Shown one piece after another: positions 16,896 through 25,813 of a stretch of DNA of 64,000 nt. The translations under genes and the position numbers were made by a program. The stretch lies in assembly GCA_025463305.1 (NCBI GenBank), contig JAOBWK010000007.1, forward strand, positions 37,445-101,444. The letters run 5' to 3'. Position 1 is the stretch's first letter, and every line of letters begins with the position of its first letter. The stretch is from Ilumatobacteraceae bacterium (GTDB lineage Bacteria; Actinomycetota; Acidimicrobiia; Acidimicrobiales; Ilumatobacteraceae). The notes beneath the pieces were generated by a model. That model ran no database searches. It was not told where the DNA came from and was given only the letters and a program-made list of their open reading frames with translations.

Positions 16896-17639
16896 ATGGC
16901 CGACTTCCCCGTCTCACTCGACAACCTCATCACGTACGTCAAGGTCCTCCAGCCTGCGGGCGGACCGCTCGAGCACCTCGGCGACGCCGTCGCCGTCGCC
17001 GGCACGATCGGCGAGCAGGCCGATTCGCTGATCGGCCACTTCGTCGATCAGGCCCGCTCCTCCGGCGCTTCGTGGAGCCAGATCGGCACCAGCATGGGTG
17101 TGTCCAAGCAGGCGGCGCAGAAGCGCTTCGTCCTCCGCGAGGAGGACCTGTTCGACTCCGGCGAGCGGTTCTCCCGGTTCGCTCCTCGCGCCAAGGCCGC
17201 AGTCGCCGCCTCGCGTCGCATCGCCGTCGTCGAGGGTTCGCCCACCGTCGAGACTCGACACATGATGCTCGGCCTGCTCACCGAGCCCGAGGGCGTGGCA
17301 GCTCGCGCGCTCCGCCGGCTCGAGATCACCGACCAGGCCATCCGCGCCGCGCTCGGGTCCGACGCCGCCACGGCGAGCACCACGCCGGACCCGGCTGCGT
17401 TGGACGCGGTGCGCTTCGTCGACGCGAGCAAGATGGTGCTGCGCAACGCGTTGAAGGCCGCGCTGCACCTCGGCCACAACTACATCGGCACCGAGCACAT
17501 CCTGCTCGGCGTCGTCAGCGCCGGCGATGAGACGTCGACGACGCTGGCGGGCTTGGGTGCCACGTTCGCGTTGGTCGAGGGCGCGATCTCGGTCGAGCTC
17601 GCCCAGATCCTGCTCGATCGGCAGCGCCAGGGCAGCTGA
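16896..17639 (+). CDS. HTH plus Clp-N repeat-domain protein
   Basis: 247 residues. Residues about 30-80 contain an HTH-like stretch (SGASWSQIGTSMGVSKQAAQKRF) of the type that precedes Clp N-domains in actinobacterial regulators. Residues about 90-150 and 170-245 are two Clp-N-like repeats (VETRHMMLGLLTEPEGVAARAL; NYIGTEHILLGVVSAGDETS), as in the substrate-docking domain of ClpC but without any AAA+ ATPase. It probably acts as a DNA-binding sensor of proteostasis or as an adaptor. The ATG is apparently the transcript's first codon. Twin operators overlap its promoter. Confidence 0.85.
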   Translation: MADFPVSLDNLITYVKVLQPAGGPLEHLGDAVAVAGTIGEQADSLIGHFVDQARSSGASWSQIGTSMGVSKQAAQKRFVLREEDLFDSGERFSRFAPRAKAAVAASRRIAVVEGSPTVETRHMMLGLLTEPEGVAARALRRLEITDQAIRAALGSDAATASTTPDPAALDAVRFVDASKMVLRNALKAALHLGHNYIGTEHILLGVVSAGDETSTTLAGLGATFALVEGAISVELAQILLDRQRQGS

Positions 17640-17655
17640 TGCCCGACGCGACCGT

Positions 17656-18777
17656 TCAGCGCAGCGATGCCAGCGGCACGACCTCGCAGTGGGTCTGCGG
17701 CGGGTCCTCCTCCGGCAGCAGGATCCGCCAGAAGATCGTGCCGAACGCGTGCCCCTCGGTGTCGAGCCAGTTCGGCACACCGGGGTCGGAGTGGGCGACG
17801 ACGATGCGGAACGAGCCGTCGGCCTCGAGCACGAGCTGCTCCTGGTTGATCGACGAGCGCCGCACGGAGTATTCGAGCGTCTGCATGTGCCGGTTCCACA
17901 GCATCACGTTGGCGAAGGCGCACGTCGGCAGGCTGCCGGCGATGACGAGCGCCTCGTCGTCGCCCAGCTCCCAGCGACCCGATGCGTAGAAGATGTCGGC
18001 GGCGCCCGGCACGGGCAGGCCGGAGTCTCGGAAGCTGAACGGCTTGGGCAGCGTGTTCGGTTCCTCGGCGATGAACGGGATCGACACCTTGACGCTGGGC
18101 AGGCGCTGGCCGAGCGTGGTCTGCCGCAGGAACTCGAGGCCCTCGCGCATCCGCTCGGCGAACACGGCGTCGCTCAGGGGCGGCGACGGTGGGGTCGGCG
18201 CGAGCGGCTCGATCTCGATGTTGACGTGCACGCCCGGATCGTTCTGGGCCGATCGTTGCAACTGGAAGTAGCTGCGGACCACCACGGCGTGCGCCGCGGG
18301 ATCCAGGCGGAGCCAGTTGCCGTCGTGCGGCTCGGCGCTGAGCACGATCGAGTAGCTGCCGTCGGCCTCGACGTGGAAGTCGCGGTCGTTGACGTCGCCG
18401 AGCAGCGGTCCGGCCAACGCGCCATCGGGAGCACGCCCGTGGATGGTGAACGAGGTGTAGCACTCCTGGTCGATCACCCCGGAGATGCGGTACGCGCGGT
18501 CGCCGCTGATGCGTGCGTAGTGGTAGATCGCGTCCGGGTTGTCGCCCTGCACCTTGCGCGCCGGCGACACGATCGGCGCCATCCGCGGGTGGGCGGTGTC
18601 GGCCTCGAAGAACATCTCCGAGGCAGCGGACAGCAGCTGACCGACGTAGCGATAGGCCTCGACGACGTCGAGCGGATCGGTGAACCGCTCGGGCGACAGC
18701 ACGTAGCCGTCGCGGATCTCGGTGAGTGTGGTGATCAGGTCGTCGAACACGACGGTGGTCAGCGGCGCGAGGTTCAT
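17656..18777 (-). CDS. DUF1214 domain-containing protein
   Basis: 373 residues from ATG 18777, chosen because AAGGGGA precedes it; an in-frame start at 18834 adds unconvincing residues. Conserved features of DUF1214/DUF1254 proteins are visible: NPDAIYHYARISGDRAYRI near the N-terminus, and late CAFANVMLWNRHMQTLEYS followed by GSFRIVVAHSDPGVPNWLDT. The biochemical role is unknown; members are often found near lipid or steroid catabolic genes. Divergent from the sulfotransferase; a CGATCGATCG palindrome lies in the shared 91-base gap at 18801-18810. Confidence 0.8.
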   Translation of the reverse strand: MNLAPLTTVVFDDLITTLTEIRDGYVLSPERFTDPLDVVEAYRYVGQLLSAASEMFFEADTAHPRMAPIVSPARKVQGDNPDAIYHYARISGDRAYRISGVIDQECYTSFTIHGRAPDGALAGPLLGDVNDRDFHVEADGSYSIVLSAEPHDGNWLRLDPAAHAVVVRSYFQLQRSAQNDPGVHVNIEIEPLAPTPPSPPLSDAVFAERMREGLEFLRQTTLGQRLPSVKVSIPFIAEEPNTLPKPFSFRDSGLPVPGAADIFYASGRWELGDDEALVIAGSLPTCAFANVMLWNRHMQTLEYSVRRSSINQEQLVLEADGSFRIVVAHSDPGVPNWLDTEGHAFGTIFWRILLPEEDPPQTHCEVVPLASLR

Positions 18778-18868
18778 GCGGTCCCCTTGTTGGTGATCGT
18801 CGATCGATCGTCGTCCCCCGACGATGTGCCACACTCTTGCAGGCCCAAGCCCGGGGGGACTTGCCGAG

Positions 18869-20041
18869 ATGACCAGCGATGCATTGGTGATGGATCAGTT
18901 GATCGCGCACGCTCGCGAGGCCACGGGCCTCGACGATTTCGGCGTCGACACGTGGCAGGAGGGGCTCGAGCGGCTGGTCGATTCGTTGAACGCCGAGGCC
19001 CGCCTGTCGGAGATCGGCGTGCACGTCGCCTCGGCGATGATCGAGGGTGATCTGCGCTCGCGGCTGTGGGTCACGTATTGGCACGACAAGCATCCCGAGA
19101 TCGGCCGGGCGCCGATCACTGCGCCGGTCATCGTCGCCGGCCAGCCACGCACGGGCACCACGATCCTGTTCGACCTGCTCGCCCAGGATCCTGCATTCCG
19201 CGCGCCGCTCACCTGGGAGGTGATGTCGCCCAACCCGCCTCCGGAGACGGCCACCTACCTCACCGATCCACGCATCGCCGCTGCCGAGGCGTCGAGCGCG
19301 ATGAGCGAGCTGCTCAACCCGGGGTTCCAGGCGATCCACCCGTCAGGCCCCCAACGCGGCCAGGAAGATGTCGCGATCATGTCGGGCGACTTCCGCAGCA
19401 TGCTCTACAGCACCGCCTACCGCGCGCCGACCTACATGCGCTGGCTGATCGACGAAGCTGACATGGCGCCTGCGTTCGATCATCACCGCCGCTTCCTGCA
19501 GCTGCTGCAGTGGCATCATCCGGGCCGCTGGGTGCTGAAGACTCCGGCCCACCTGTGGTGCCTGCCCGAGCTGTTCGCGGCGTACCCCGATGCGATGGTC
19601 GTGCACACCCATCGCGATCCGCTCAAGGTCATCGCCTCCGTCGCCTCGCTCACCGAGCACCTGCAGCGGATGGCGTCGGGCGCCACCACGGTCGAGGAGG
19701 AGGCCGCCGAGTGGTCGGAGTACCTCATCGAGGGCAACGACCGGTCCGTCACGGCTCGCAGCAACGGCAGCGTGCCGCCCGGACAGGCGGTCGACTTCCC
19801 CTTCCGCGGACTGATGGCCGATCCGTTCACCGCGCTCGGCAAGCTCTACGCCGGGCTCGGCATCCCCTTCACCGACGTGGCCGAGCGGCGGATGCGCGAC
19901 TTCCTGCGCGACAACCCGGCCGACAAGCACGGCACCCATCGCTACCGGTTCTCGGCGACGGGCCTCGATGTCGACGAGATGCGGCAGCGCACGGCACGGT
20001 ACGAGGAGTACTTCCACGTCGAGCAGGAGCCACTGGACTGA
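18869..20041 (+). CDS. sulfotransferase family protein
   Basis: 390 residues from ATG 18869 with GGGGGGAC upstream. The PAPS-binding loop GQPRTGTTILFDLL (5'-phosphosulfate site, about 92-105) and the later HTHRDPLKVIASV (3'-phosphate site) are both clear, with KTPAHLWCLPEL between them. It would transfer sulfate from PAPS to a hydroxylated small molecule. Actinobacterial homologues of about 390 residues are common near lipid genes but mostly uncharacterised. The acceptor cannot be told. Confidence 0.88.
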   Translation: MTSDALVMDQLIAHAREATGLDDFGVDTWQEGLERLVDSLNAEARLSEIGVHVASAMIEGDLRSRLWVTYWHDKHPEIGRAPITAPVIVAGQPRTGTTILFDLLAQDPAFRAPLTWEVMSPNPPPETATYLTDPRIAAAEASSAMSELLNPGFQAIHPSGPQRGQEDVAIMSGDFRSMLYSTAYRAPTYMRWLIDEADMAPAFDHHRRFLQLLQWHHPGRWVLKTPAHLWCLPELFAAYPDAMVVHTHRDPLKVIASVASLTEHLQRMASGATTVEEEAAEWSEYLIEGNDRSVTARSNGSVPPGQAVDFPFRGLMADPFTALGKLYAGLGIPFTDVAERRMRDFLRDNPADKHGTHRYRFSATGLDVDEMRQRTARYEEYFHVEQEPLD

Positions 20042-20056
20042 CGTGCTGCACCGGGC

Positions 20057-20105
20057 CGCTGAACTGGGTCGCTGAACTGGGTCGGCGAGGGCGATTGTAT
20101 ATAAT
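20057..20105 (+). promoter_or_regulatory. operon promoter with perfect -10, GntR-like element and 13-bp tandem repeat
   Basis: CGCTGAACTGGGT is repeated exactly in tandem (20057-20069, 20070-20082). Consensus TATAAT is at 20100-20105, eight bases before the ATG at 20114, so the message is leaderless or nearly so. TTGTATATAA (20095-20104) matches the 15460 element (TTGTATACAT) closely and overlaps the -10. The downstream GntR/FCD gene is a candidate regulator. Confidence 0.6.
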
Positions 20106-20113
20106 GTCGGCCC

Positions 20114-21364
20114 ATGGCTGAGGCGGGGTCCATCACCGACGAGGGCGTCGCCCGACTGCGCGCGCGGATCGGCGTGCCCGAGCCCAACCCGATGCCGCCG
20201 CACTACCGGCGGCCCGGCACGGACGCGTTCCGCATCGTCGCCAACGCGTACGGCGACGACAACCCGTTGTGGTGCGACCCGGACTACGGCACGTCGACGA
20301 GGTGGGGCGGGCCGATCGCGTCGCCCGTGCTCGTCGGTGGCGACACCCTGATCGGCGAGGACGAACTGACCGAGGTGGCCCCGGAGCACCGCGAACTGAT
20401 GAAGGGTGATCCGCTGCGGGGCGTGCACGCGTTCTACGCGTCGAGCGCCCGCGAGTGGTGGGCGCCACTCACGCCGGACCGCCGCGTGGTGCGTCGCAAC
20501 GCGCTGGTCGGCGTGCTCGACAAGCCCAGCGAGTTCGCCGAACGAGCGATCCACGAATGGACCGGGCAGGTGTTCCGCGACGATGCCGGCGCGTTGCTGT
20601 CCGGGCAGTACCGCTGCATGATCCGCACCGAGCGCACCAAGGCGCGCGAGCGAAAGAAGTACGACGACATCGAGATCCGCCCGTACACCGACGCCGAGAT
20701 CGACGAGATCGCCGCCCAGTACCTCGCCGAGACACGGCGCGGCGCCGAGCCGCGCTGGTGGGAGGACGTCGCCGAGGGCGACGAGCTGAGCCCGCTCGTC
20801 AAGGGTCCGCTGCGGGTCACGGACATGATCTGCTGGCACGTCGGGATGGGCATGGGCCTCTACGGCGTCGCCGCCCTCCGCCTGAACGCGCAGAACCGGG
20901 CACGGATCCCCCGCTTCTTCCACCGCGACGAGCTGAACGTGCCCGACGTGATGCAGCGCGTGCACTGGGATCCCGAGTTCGCCCGCCGGTCCGGCAACCC
21001 GACCACGTTCGACTACGGGCGGATGCGCGAGACGTGGCTGATCCACCTCTGCACCGACTGGATGGGCGACGACGCCTGGCTGTGGAAGCTCGACTGCTCG
21101 TTCCGCAAGTTCAACTACGTCGGCGACACCCAGTGGCTCGGCGGCAGGGTGACCCGCAAGTACCTCGCCGACGGTGGTCGTCCCGCCGTCGACGTCGAGC
21201 TGTGGGCGCGCAACCAGCGCGACGAGATCACCACGCCCGGCTCGGCCACCATCCTCCTGCCGAGCCGCGAGCATGGCGCGGTGCGGCTGCCTGACCCACC
21301 CGGCGCAGCGACCGATCTCACCGGCGCGCTCGCGGCCATCGCGGCCGGGTTCGGCGAACGATGA
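20114..21364 (+). CDS. MaoC/FAS1-type dehydratase, double hot-dog
   Basis: 416 residues. The N-terminal hot-dog begins with IRIVANAYGDDNPLWCDP-like sequence (actual FRIVANAYGDDNPLW) and PIASPVLVGG, the pattern of FAS1-like dehydratase domains. The C-terminal half holds a second hot-dog-like segment (VTDMICWHVGMGMGLYG, then KLDCSFRKFNYVGDTQWLGG, KYLADGG). Members hydrate or dehydrate acyl-CoAs, often as partners in steroid or fatty-acid oxidation. Its stop overlaps the next ATG (ATGA), so it heads a four-gene translationally coupled operon (20114-24298). Confidence 0.85.
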   Translation: MAEAGSITDEGVARLRARIGVPEPNPMPPHYRRPGTDAFRIVANAYGDDNPLWCDPDYGTSTRWGGPIASPVLVGGDTLIGEDELTEVAPEHRELMKGDPLRGVHAFYASSAREWWAPLTPDRRVVRRNALVGVLDKPSEFAERAIHEWTGQVFRDDAGALLSGQYRCMIRTERTKARERKKYDDIEIRPYTDAEIDEIAAQYLAETRRGAEPRWWEDVAEGDELSPLVKGPLRVTDMICWHVGMGMGLYGVAALRLNAQNRARIPRFFHRDELNVPDVMQRVHWDPEFARRSGNPTTFDYGRMRETWLIHLCTDWMGDDAWLWKLDCSFRKFNYVGDTQWLGGRVTRKYLADGGRPAVDVELWARNQRDEITTPGSATILLPSREHGAVRLPDPPGAATDLTGALAAIAAGFGER

Positions 21365-22662
21365 CCGACGCAGCAGACCCGCAGCTGATCGAGATCACGG
21401 CCGGTACGTCCGCCGACGACGCCGCGGCTGTCACCCGCGCGTGGGTGACCGAGCACGTGCCCGCGGAGTGGCAGCGCGCTGCGCACGCCGGCGGCGCATC
21501 GGCCATCCGTGCCGTTCGATCGCGCGCACAGTACGAGGCGTGGTATCCGGTGTTCGGCCGCTCCGGTCTCGTCGTTCCCACCTGGCCGGTCGAGTACGGC
21601 GGCCTCGGGGTGTCGTCGAAGGTGGCCCGTGCGATCGAGGCCGAGCTCGCCCCGTACAACCTCGGCCGGCTCAACCCGCTCGGCCTCAACCTCGCCGCAC
21701 CGGCCCTGTTCGCGCACGGCACCGAGGAGCAGCGTCGGCGGTACCTGCCCCCGATCGTGCGCAACGAGGAGGTGTGGTGCCAGCTGTTCAGCGAGCCCGG
21801 TGCCGGCAGCGATCTCGCGTCGCTCGCCACTCGGGCCGAGCGCGACGGCGACGACTGGGTGATCTCCGGGCAGAAGGTGTGGACCACGTGGGCCCACCTG
21901 TCCGACTACGGGGTGCTGCTCGCCCGCACCGACCCCGATGAGCCGAAGCGCAACGGCATCACCTACTTCCTGATCCACCTCCACCAGCCCGGCGTCGAGG
22001 TGCGCGCCCTGCGCCACATCGGCGGTGAGGTCGACTTCAACGAGGTGTTCCTCGACGGCGCACGCGTGCCCGACACGATGCGTGTCGGCGATGTCGGCAA
22101 CGGCTGGAGCGTCGCCAACGCAACGCTCTCCGGCGAGCGACAGATGGTGTCCGGCTCGGGATCGGGAGGCGTCGACCGCATCGGCGGCAGCGGCGCGGGT
22201 CGCTCGATCGCGCGCAGCCGGGCCCGCAGCGCCGAAGGGTCGCCCGGTGGGTGGGACGACCCGATCCGCCGCCAGGAGCTGATGCGCCTGCACACCGAGG
22301 AGACCATCCGCGGCTGGACCAACCAGCGCGTCCGCGCCCAGCTCAAGGCCGGTCGTTCGCCCGGGCCGGAGAGCTCGATCGGCAAGGTGCACCAGGGCGG
22401 GCTCAACCAGCGCATCCAGCTCCTCGCCACCGACCTCTCCGGCGCGTCGGCGATGGCGTGGGAGACACCGGACGGCACCGAGCCGGGCTACGGCGCATCA
22501 CTCCCGTACGAGCTGATGGGCATGCTCCGCAGCCGTGCGAACACGATCGAGGGCGGCACCACCGAGGTCAACAAGAACATCGTCGGCGAGCGGGTCCTCG
22601 GCCTGCCGCGCGAGCCCGACCCCTACCAGCGCTCGCCGTGGCGCGACGTGCCGCGCAGCTGA
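21361..22662 (+). CDS. acyl-CoA dehydrogenase
   Basis: 433 residues, ATG within the ATGA overlap. Motifs: WCQLFSEPGAGSDLASL (FAD/substrate loop), ISGQKVWTTWAHLSDYG, and C-terminal IEGGTTEVNKNIVGERVLGLP. A Gly/Ser/Arg-rich insertion (MVSGSGSGGVDRIGG to SIARSRARS) sits in the C-terminal helical half. It belongs to actinobacterial FadE-type enzymes that desaturate bulky acyl-CoAs; the absence of a separate partner subunit suggests a homomer. The operon order (dehydratase, dehydrogenase, two crotonases) reads as a beta-oxidation segment. Confidence 0.92.
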   Translation: MTDAADPQLIEITAGTSADDAAAVTRAWVTEHVPAEWQRAAHAGGASAIRAVRSRAQYEAWYPVFGRSGLVVPTWPVEYGGLGVSSKVARAIEAELAPYNLGRLNPLGLNLAAPALFAHGTEEQRRRYLPPIVRNEEVWCQLFSEPGAGSDLASLATRAERDGDDWVISGQKVWTTWAHLSDYGVLLARTDPDEPKRNGITYFLIHLHQPGVEVRALRHIGGEVDFNEVFLDGARVPDTMRVGDVGNGWSVANATLSGERQMVSGSGSGGVDRIGGSGAGRSIARSRARSAEGSPGGWDDPIRRQELMRLHTEETIRGWTNQRVRAQLKAGRSPGPESSIGKVHQGGLNQRIQLLATDLSGASAMAWETPDGTEPGYGASLPYELMGMLRSRANTIEGGTTEVNKNIVGERVLGLPREPDPYQRSPWRDVPRS

Positions 22663-23501
22663 TGGCGGGCACGTCGACGTACGAGACGTTGCTGGTCGAG
22701 CGCCGCGGCGCCGTCGGCTGGCTCACGTTCAACCGGCCGGCATCGGCCAACGCGATGGACGCGACGATGCTCAGCGAGCTGGAGCGCGCGTGGCGCGAGC
22801 TCGACGCCGACGACGACGTGCGCGTCATCGTCAACACCGGTGCGGGTGCCGCGTTCCAGACGGGCCTCGACGTCGTGCAGCTCAGCCGAGAACCGGACGC
22901 GCTGCGCGAGCAGTCGCGCCGCACCAAGCGCGCCGAGCTGCGCCTGACCGCGTGGCACAACAGCGTGTGGAAGCCGGTCATCGCCGCGGTCAACGGTGTG
23001 TGCGCCGGTGGCGGTCTGCACTTCGTCGCCGACGCCGACATCGTGATCGCCTCGAGCAACGCGACGTTCGTCGATCCGCACGTGTCCATCGGACAGGTCG
23101 CCGCCTACGAGGACATCGCGCTCGTCCAGAAGTCGCCCTCCGAATCGATCCTGCGGATGGCTCTCGTCGGCCGTCACGAACGGATCACGGCCGCGCGCGC
23201 ACTGCAGCTCGGCATCCTCAGCCAGGTCGTGGACCCACCCGAGGGGCTCGCCGATGCGGCCCAGGAGCTCGCCGAGAAGATCGCCAAGAACTCCCCCGCG
23301 GCGATGCGCGCCACCAAGCGTGCCCTCTGGGGCGCGCTCGAGCTCGGCCTCACCGACGCTTGCCGTGCCGGCGCGCGGGAGCTGGTCTCGATGTGGGGCC
23401 ATCCCGACCAGACCGAAGGCCCGCTCGCGTTCGCCGAGAAGCGCGAGCCGCAGTGGGCCCGCCAGAGCAACGACCCTCGCGACGACACGGAGACCACGTG
23501 A
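22662..23501 (+). CDS. crotonase-family protein, His/His active-site variant (tandem copy A)
   Basis: 279 residues. Its ATG shares one base with the preceding TGA (TGATG). Crotonase fold: AAFQTGLDVVQLS, NGVCAGGGLHFVADADIVIAS, FVDPHVSIGQVAAYED. Both catalytic Glu positions of enoyl-CoA hydratase are His (GGGLH and DPHV). The last 70 residues are nearly identical to copy B, starting 836 bases downstream, so the pair arose by tandem duplication. Hydratase activity is doubtful; hydrolase or C-C bond chemistry on a CoA thioester is possible. Confidence 0.88.
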   Translation: MAGTSTYETLLVERRGAVGWLTFNRPASANAMDATMLSELERAWRELDADDDVRVIVNTGAGAAFQTGLDVVQLSREPDALREQSRRTKRAELRLTAWHNSVWKPVIAAVNGVCAGGGLHFVADADIVIASSNATFVDPHVSIGQVAAYEDIALVQKSPSESILRMALVGRHERITAARALQLGILSQVVDPPEGLADAAQELAEKIAKNSPAAMRATKRALWGALELGLTDACRAGARELVSMWGHPDQTEGPLAFAEKREPQWARQSNDPRDDTETT

Positions 23502-24298
23502 ACTACTCCACCTTCGACTGCCTCCAGATCGAGCGGCACGGTCCCGTCGGCTGGCTGATCAACAACCGCCCGGATCAGCTGAACGCGATGTCGGCGCAGA
23601 TGCGCGACGAGTTCGCCGTGGCCTGGAAGGAGCTCGATGCCGATGACGACGTGCGCGTCATCGTCCACACCGGCAACGGACGCGCGTTCCAGACGGGTGT
23701 CGACGTCACCGAGATCGCCGGCGACGGCGTCGGGATGGAGCGCTACCGCGACTCCGTCGCCAACTTCGATCTGCACTTCACGTCGTGGCACCAGCAGGTC
23801 TGGAAGCCGGTCATCACCGCTGTCAACGGCATCTGTGCCGGCGGCGGGTTCCACTGGGTGGCCGATGCCGACATCGTGATCGCCGCATCCGATGCGCAGT
23901 TCTTCGATCCGCACGTCTCGGTGGGCCAAGTCGTCAGCATCGAAGCCATCGGGCTGATGCGCAAGATGCCCGTCGAGGCCGTGATGCGGATGGCGTTCGT
24001 CGGCCGGTACGAGCGGATGAACGCCCAGCGCGCCTACGAGCTGGGGATGATCTCCCAGATCGTCGATCCGCCGGAGCAGCTGCGCGACGAGGCCCAGGCG
24101 CTGGCCGAGAAGATCGCCAAGAACTCACCGGCCGCGATGCGCGCCACCAAGAAGGCACTGTGGGGCGCGCTCGAGCTCGGCCTGACTGATGCGTGCAAGG
24201 CGGGCGCACAAGAGCTGGTCTCGATGTGGGGCCATCCCGATCAGACGGAAGGACCGCGAGCGTTCGCCGAAAGGCGCGACGCCAACTGGCAGCCCTGA
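23498..24298 (+). CDS. crotonase-family protein, His/His active-site variant (tandem copy B)
   Basis: 266 residues from GTG 23498, overlapping copy A's stop by four bases (GTGA). It repeats copy A's architecture: AFQTGVDVTEIAG, NGICAGGGFHWVADADIVIAA, FFDPHVSVGQVVSIEA. Both Glu positions are His as in copy A. The C-terminal AEKIAKNSPAAMRATKKALW and SMWGHPDQTEG segments match copy A almost exactly, whereas the substrate-pocket region (residues about 60-95) differs. This points to conserved chemistry on a different or larger substrate, or a heteromeric assembly. Last gene of the operon; it converges on the GntR gene. Confidence 0.88.
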   Translation: MNYSTFDCLQIERHGPVGWLINNRPDQLNAMSAQMRDEFAVAWKELDADDDVRVIVHTGNGRAFQTGVDVTEIAGDGVGMERYRDSVANFDLHFTSWHQQVWKPVITAVNGICAGGGFHWVADADIVIAASDAQFFDPHVSVGQVVSIEAIGLMRKMPVEAVMRMAFVGRYERMNAQRAYELGMISQIVDPPEQLRDEAQALAEKIAKNSPAAMRATKKALWGALELGLTDACKAGAQELVSMWGHPDQTEGPRAFAERRDANWQP

Positions 24299-24311
24299 GC
24301 ACTCGTCGCGC

Positions 24312-24995
24312 TCAGCCGTTCCCACGACCGGCCGACGGGCGATCGATCAGACCCCGCCCGGCGAACACGTCGACCACCTTCTCCCCGATCTGCTCCATCA
24401 TCGTCACGTACTCCTCGGCGGCCAAGGTCGTGCTGCCTGCCGCGACGGCCGCGGCGATCGCCTTCAGCCCGCGACGCTCGGTCGGGATCGCTGCCGGCAC
24501 GAGCGTGAAGAAGTCGCCCGGCACCAGCGTCGACAGGGCCTGCAGCACGACCTCGGTGCGATCCGACCGAGCCGCACGGACGACGACCCCATGGAACGCA
24601 CGCGTGGCCGCGGTGAACGCCGCCGGATCGTCGCCCTTCGGCAACGACCGCGCCATCCGTACCAGCTCGCGACCGAGCGCCTCGCCGCTCGAGCGCTCGA
24701 TGGCCCGGCGCGCGGCAAGGCCGTAGGCCAGCCCGAACAGCTCGTAGTGATCGCGGACGGCGTCGGCGTCGATGGCCCGCACGAACGCTCCGCGGTGCAG
24801 CTCGATGGTCACCCAGCCCTCGCGCTCGAGGCCGATCAGTGCCTCGCGCACCGGGATGCGGCTGATGCCCAGCGCCTCGGCGATCTCGGTCTGCGGCACG
24901 CGAGTGCCGGGCAGCAGCTCGCCGCGGAAGATCGCTCGGCGGATGTGGAACGCGACCCGTTCGGCCGTACCGGCCCGGACGACCGGTGGGGTCAC
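24312..24995 (-). CDS. GntR-family regulator, FadR subfamily (FCD domain)
   Basis: 227 residues from GTG 24995. The winged helix (about 8-70) includes FRGELLPGTRVPQTEIAEAL and GISRIPVREALIGLEREGWV, textbook GntR. An all-helical FCD ligand domain follows (about 85-215). Its GTG overlaps the class II aldolase stop (GTGA), so the two are cotranscribed and coupled. FadR-type proteins bind GT(A/C)(G/T)AC cores; such elements occur at 15460 and, one base off, at 20095. It may therefore control the ligase pair and the operon that converges on it (inference). Confidence 0.9.
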   Translation of the reverse strand: MTPPVVRAGTAERVAFHIRRAIFRGELLPGTRVPQTEIAEALGISRIPVREALIGLEREGWVTIELHRGAFVRAIDADAVRDHYELFGLAYGLAARRAIERSSGEALGRELVRMARSLPKGDDPAAFTAATRAFHGVVVRAARSDRTEVVLQALSTLVPGDFFTLVPAAIPTERRGLKAIAAAVAAGSTTLAAEEYVTMMEQIGEKVVDVFAGRGLIDRPSAGRGNG

Positions 24996-25726
24996 GAGTC
25001 GAGCAGGTCGGGCTCGGCGCGCAGCTCCTGACGGGCCATCGCCTCCCAGAACCCGATGAACTTGTCGCCGTCGCTCTTGGCCATCGTGTCGAGCACGGTG
25101 GCGGGCAGCGGAGAGCGCAGCTCGCCGCCGGCCGCGCGGACCTGCCACGCACGCGTGCAGCGCTGCTCGAGCGCGACCGCACGCTGGTGGATGGCGCGTG
25201 CCGACATCCCGATCACGAACACGCCGTGGCCGGCGAGCAGCGCGAGGTCGGCGTCGCCGAGCGCGGCGACGGCCGAGCGCGCGGCGTCGAGGTTGTTGAC
25301 AGCGCCCTCGTACTCGTCGACCAGCACCAGCTCGCCACCGCCGAGCGCGCTGCTCTGGTCCATCCGCGGTGGGACCTCACGCATGTCGGCCCAGATCGTG
25401 CCGTACCGCGGGTGGTTGTGCATCGCCCACGCCACGTCGGGTCGCGCCTCGTGCAGGGCGAGGTGCAGCGGGATGCCCGGTGGCACAGGCCAGTCACCCT
25501 CGACGACGTTGCCCTGCAGATCGATCCGGATCACCTGGCTGGGGCGCAGCTCGTTCCACGTGATCAGCCACGGGTTGCAGAGCAGCGTGCCGTCGCCGAG
25601 GTTCACGGTGATGTGGCCGGCCAGGTGATCGTCGTAGCCCTCGCGCCACAGGCACCGGGCGAGCACCACGAGCGCCTGGCGGTCGGTCAGTTCGGGCAAC
25701 AGGTGATCGGGCTTCGGTTCGAACAC
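24992..25726 (-). CDS. class II aldolase/adducin family protein
   Basis: 244 residues from GTG 25726 with GGAGAGTGG upstream; TACGGT (minus strand, 25759-25754) is a plausible -10. The zinc-site His residues are visible in HNHPRYGTIWADM (HxH) and LAGHGVFVIG. GHITVNLGDGTLLCNP near the N-terminus is the phosphate/substrate loop of the family. Class II aldolases cleave phosphorylated or small hydroxy-acids, and several actinobacterial members act on non-phosphorylated substrates. Coupled to the GntR regulator, which may respond to its substrate or product. Confidence 0.88.
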   Translation of the reverse strand: MFEPKPDHLLPELTDRQALVVLARCLWREGYDDHLAGHITVNLGDGTLLCNPWLITWNELRPSQVIRIDLQGNVVEGDWPVPPGIPLHLALHEARPDVAWAMHNHPRYGTIWADMREVPPRMDQSSALGGGELVLVDEYEGAVNNLDAARSAVAALGDADLALLAGHGVFVIGMSARAIHQRAVALEQRCTRAWQVRAAGGELRSPLPATVLDTMAKSDGDKFIGFWEAMARQELRAEPDLLDS

Positions 25727-25813
25727 GGTCCACTCTCCGTTCAGCTGGAGCCGACCGTACTCCCACCACGCATCGCTGACGAGATCAGACCGGCGCCGAT
25801 CGAACGTGCCGGC

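Noticed and set aside
18824..18868. Upstream in-frame start for the sulfotransferase
   Set aside because: The added residues lack homology and the ATG at 18869 has GGGGGGAC at a good distance.
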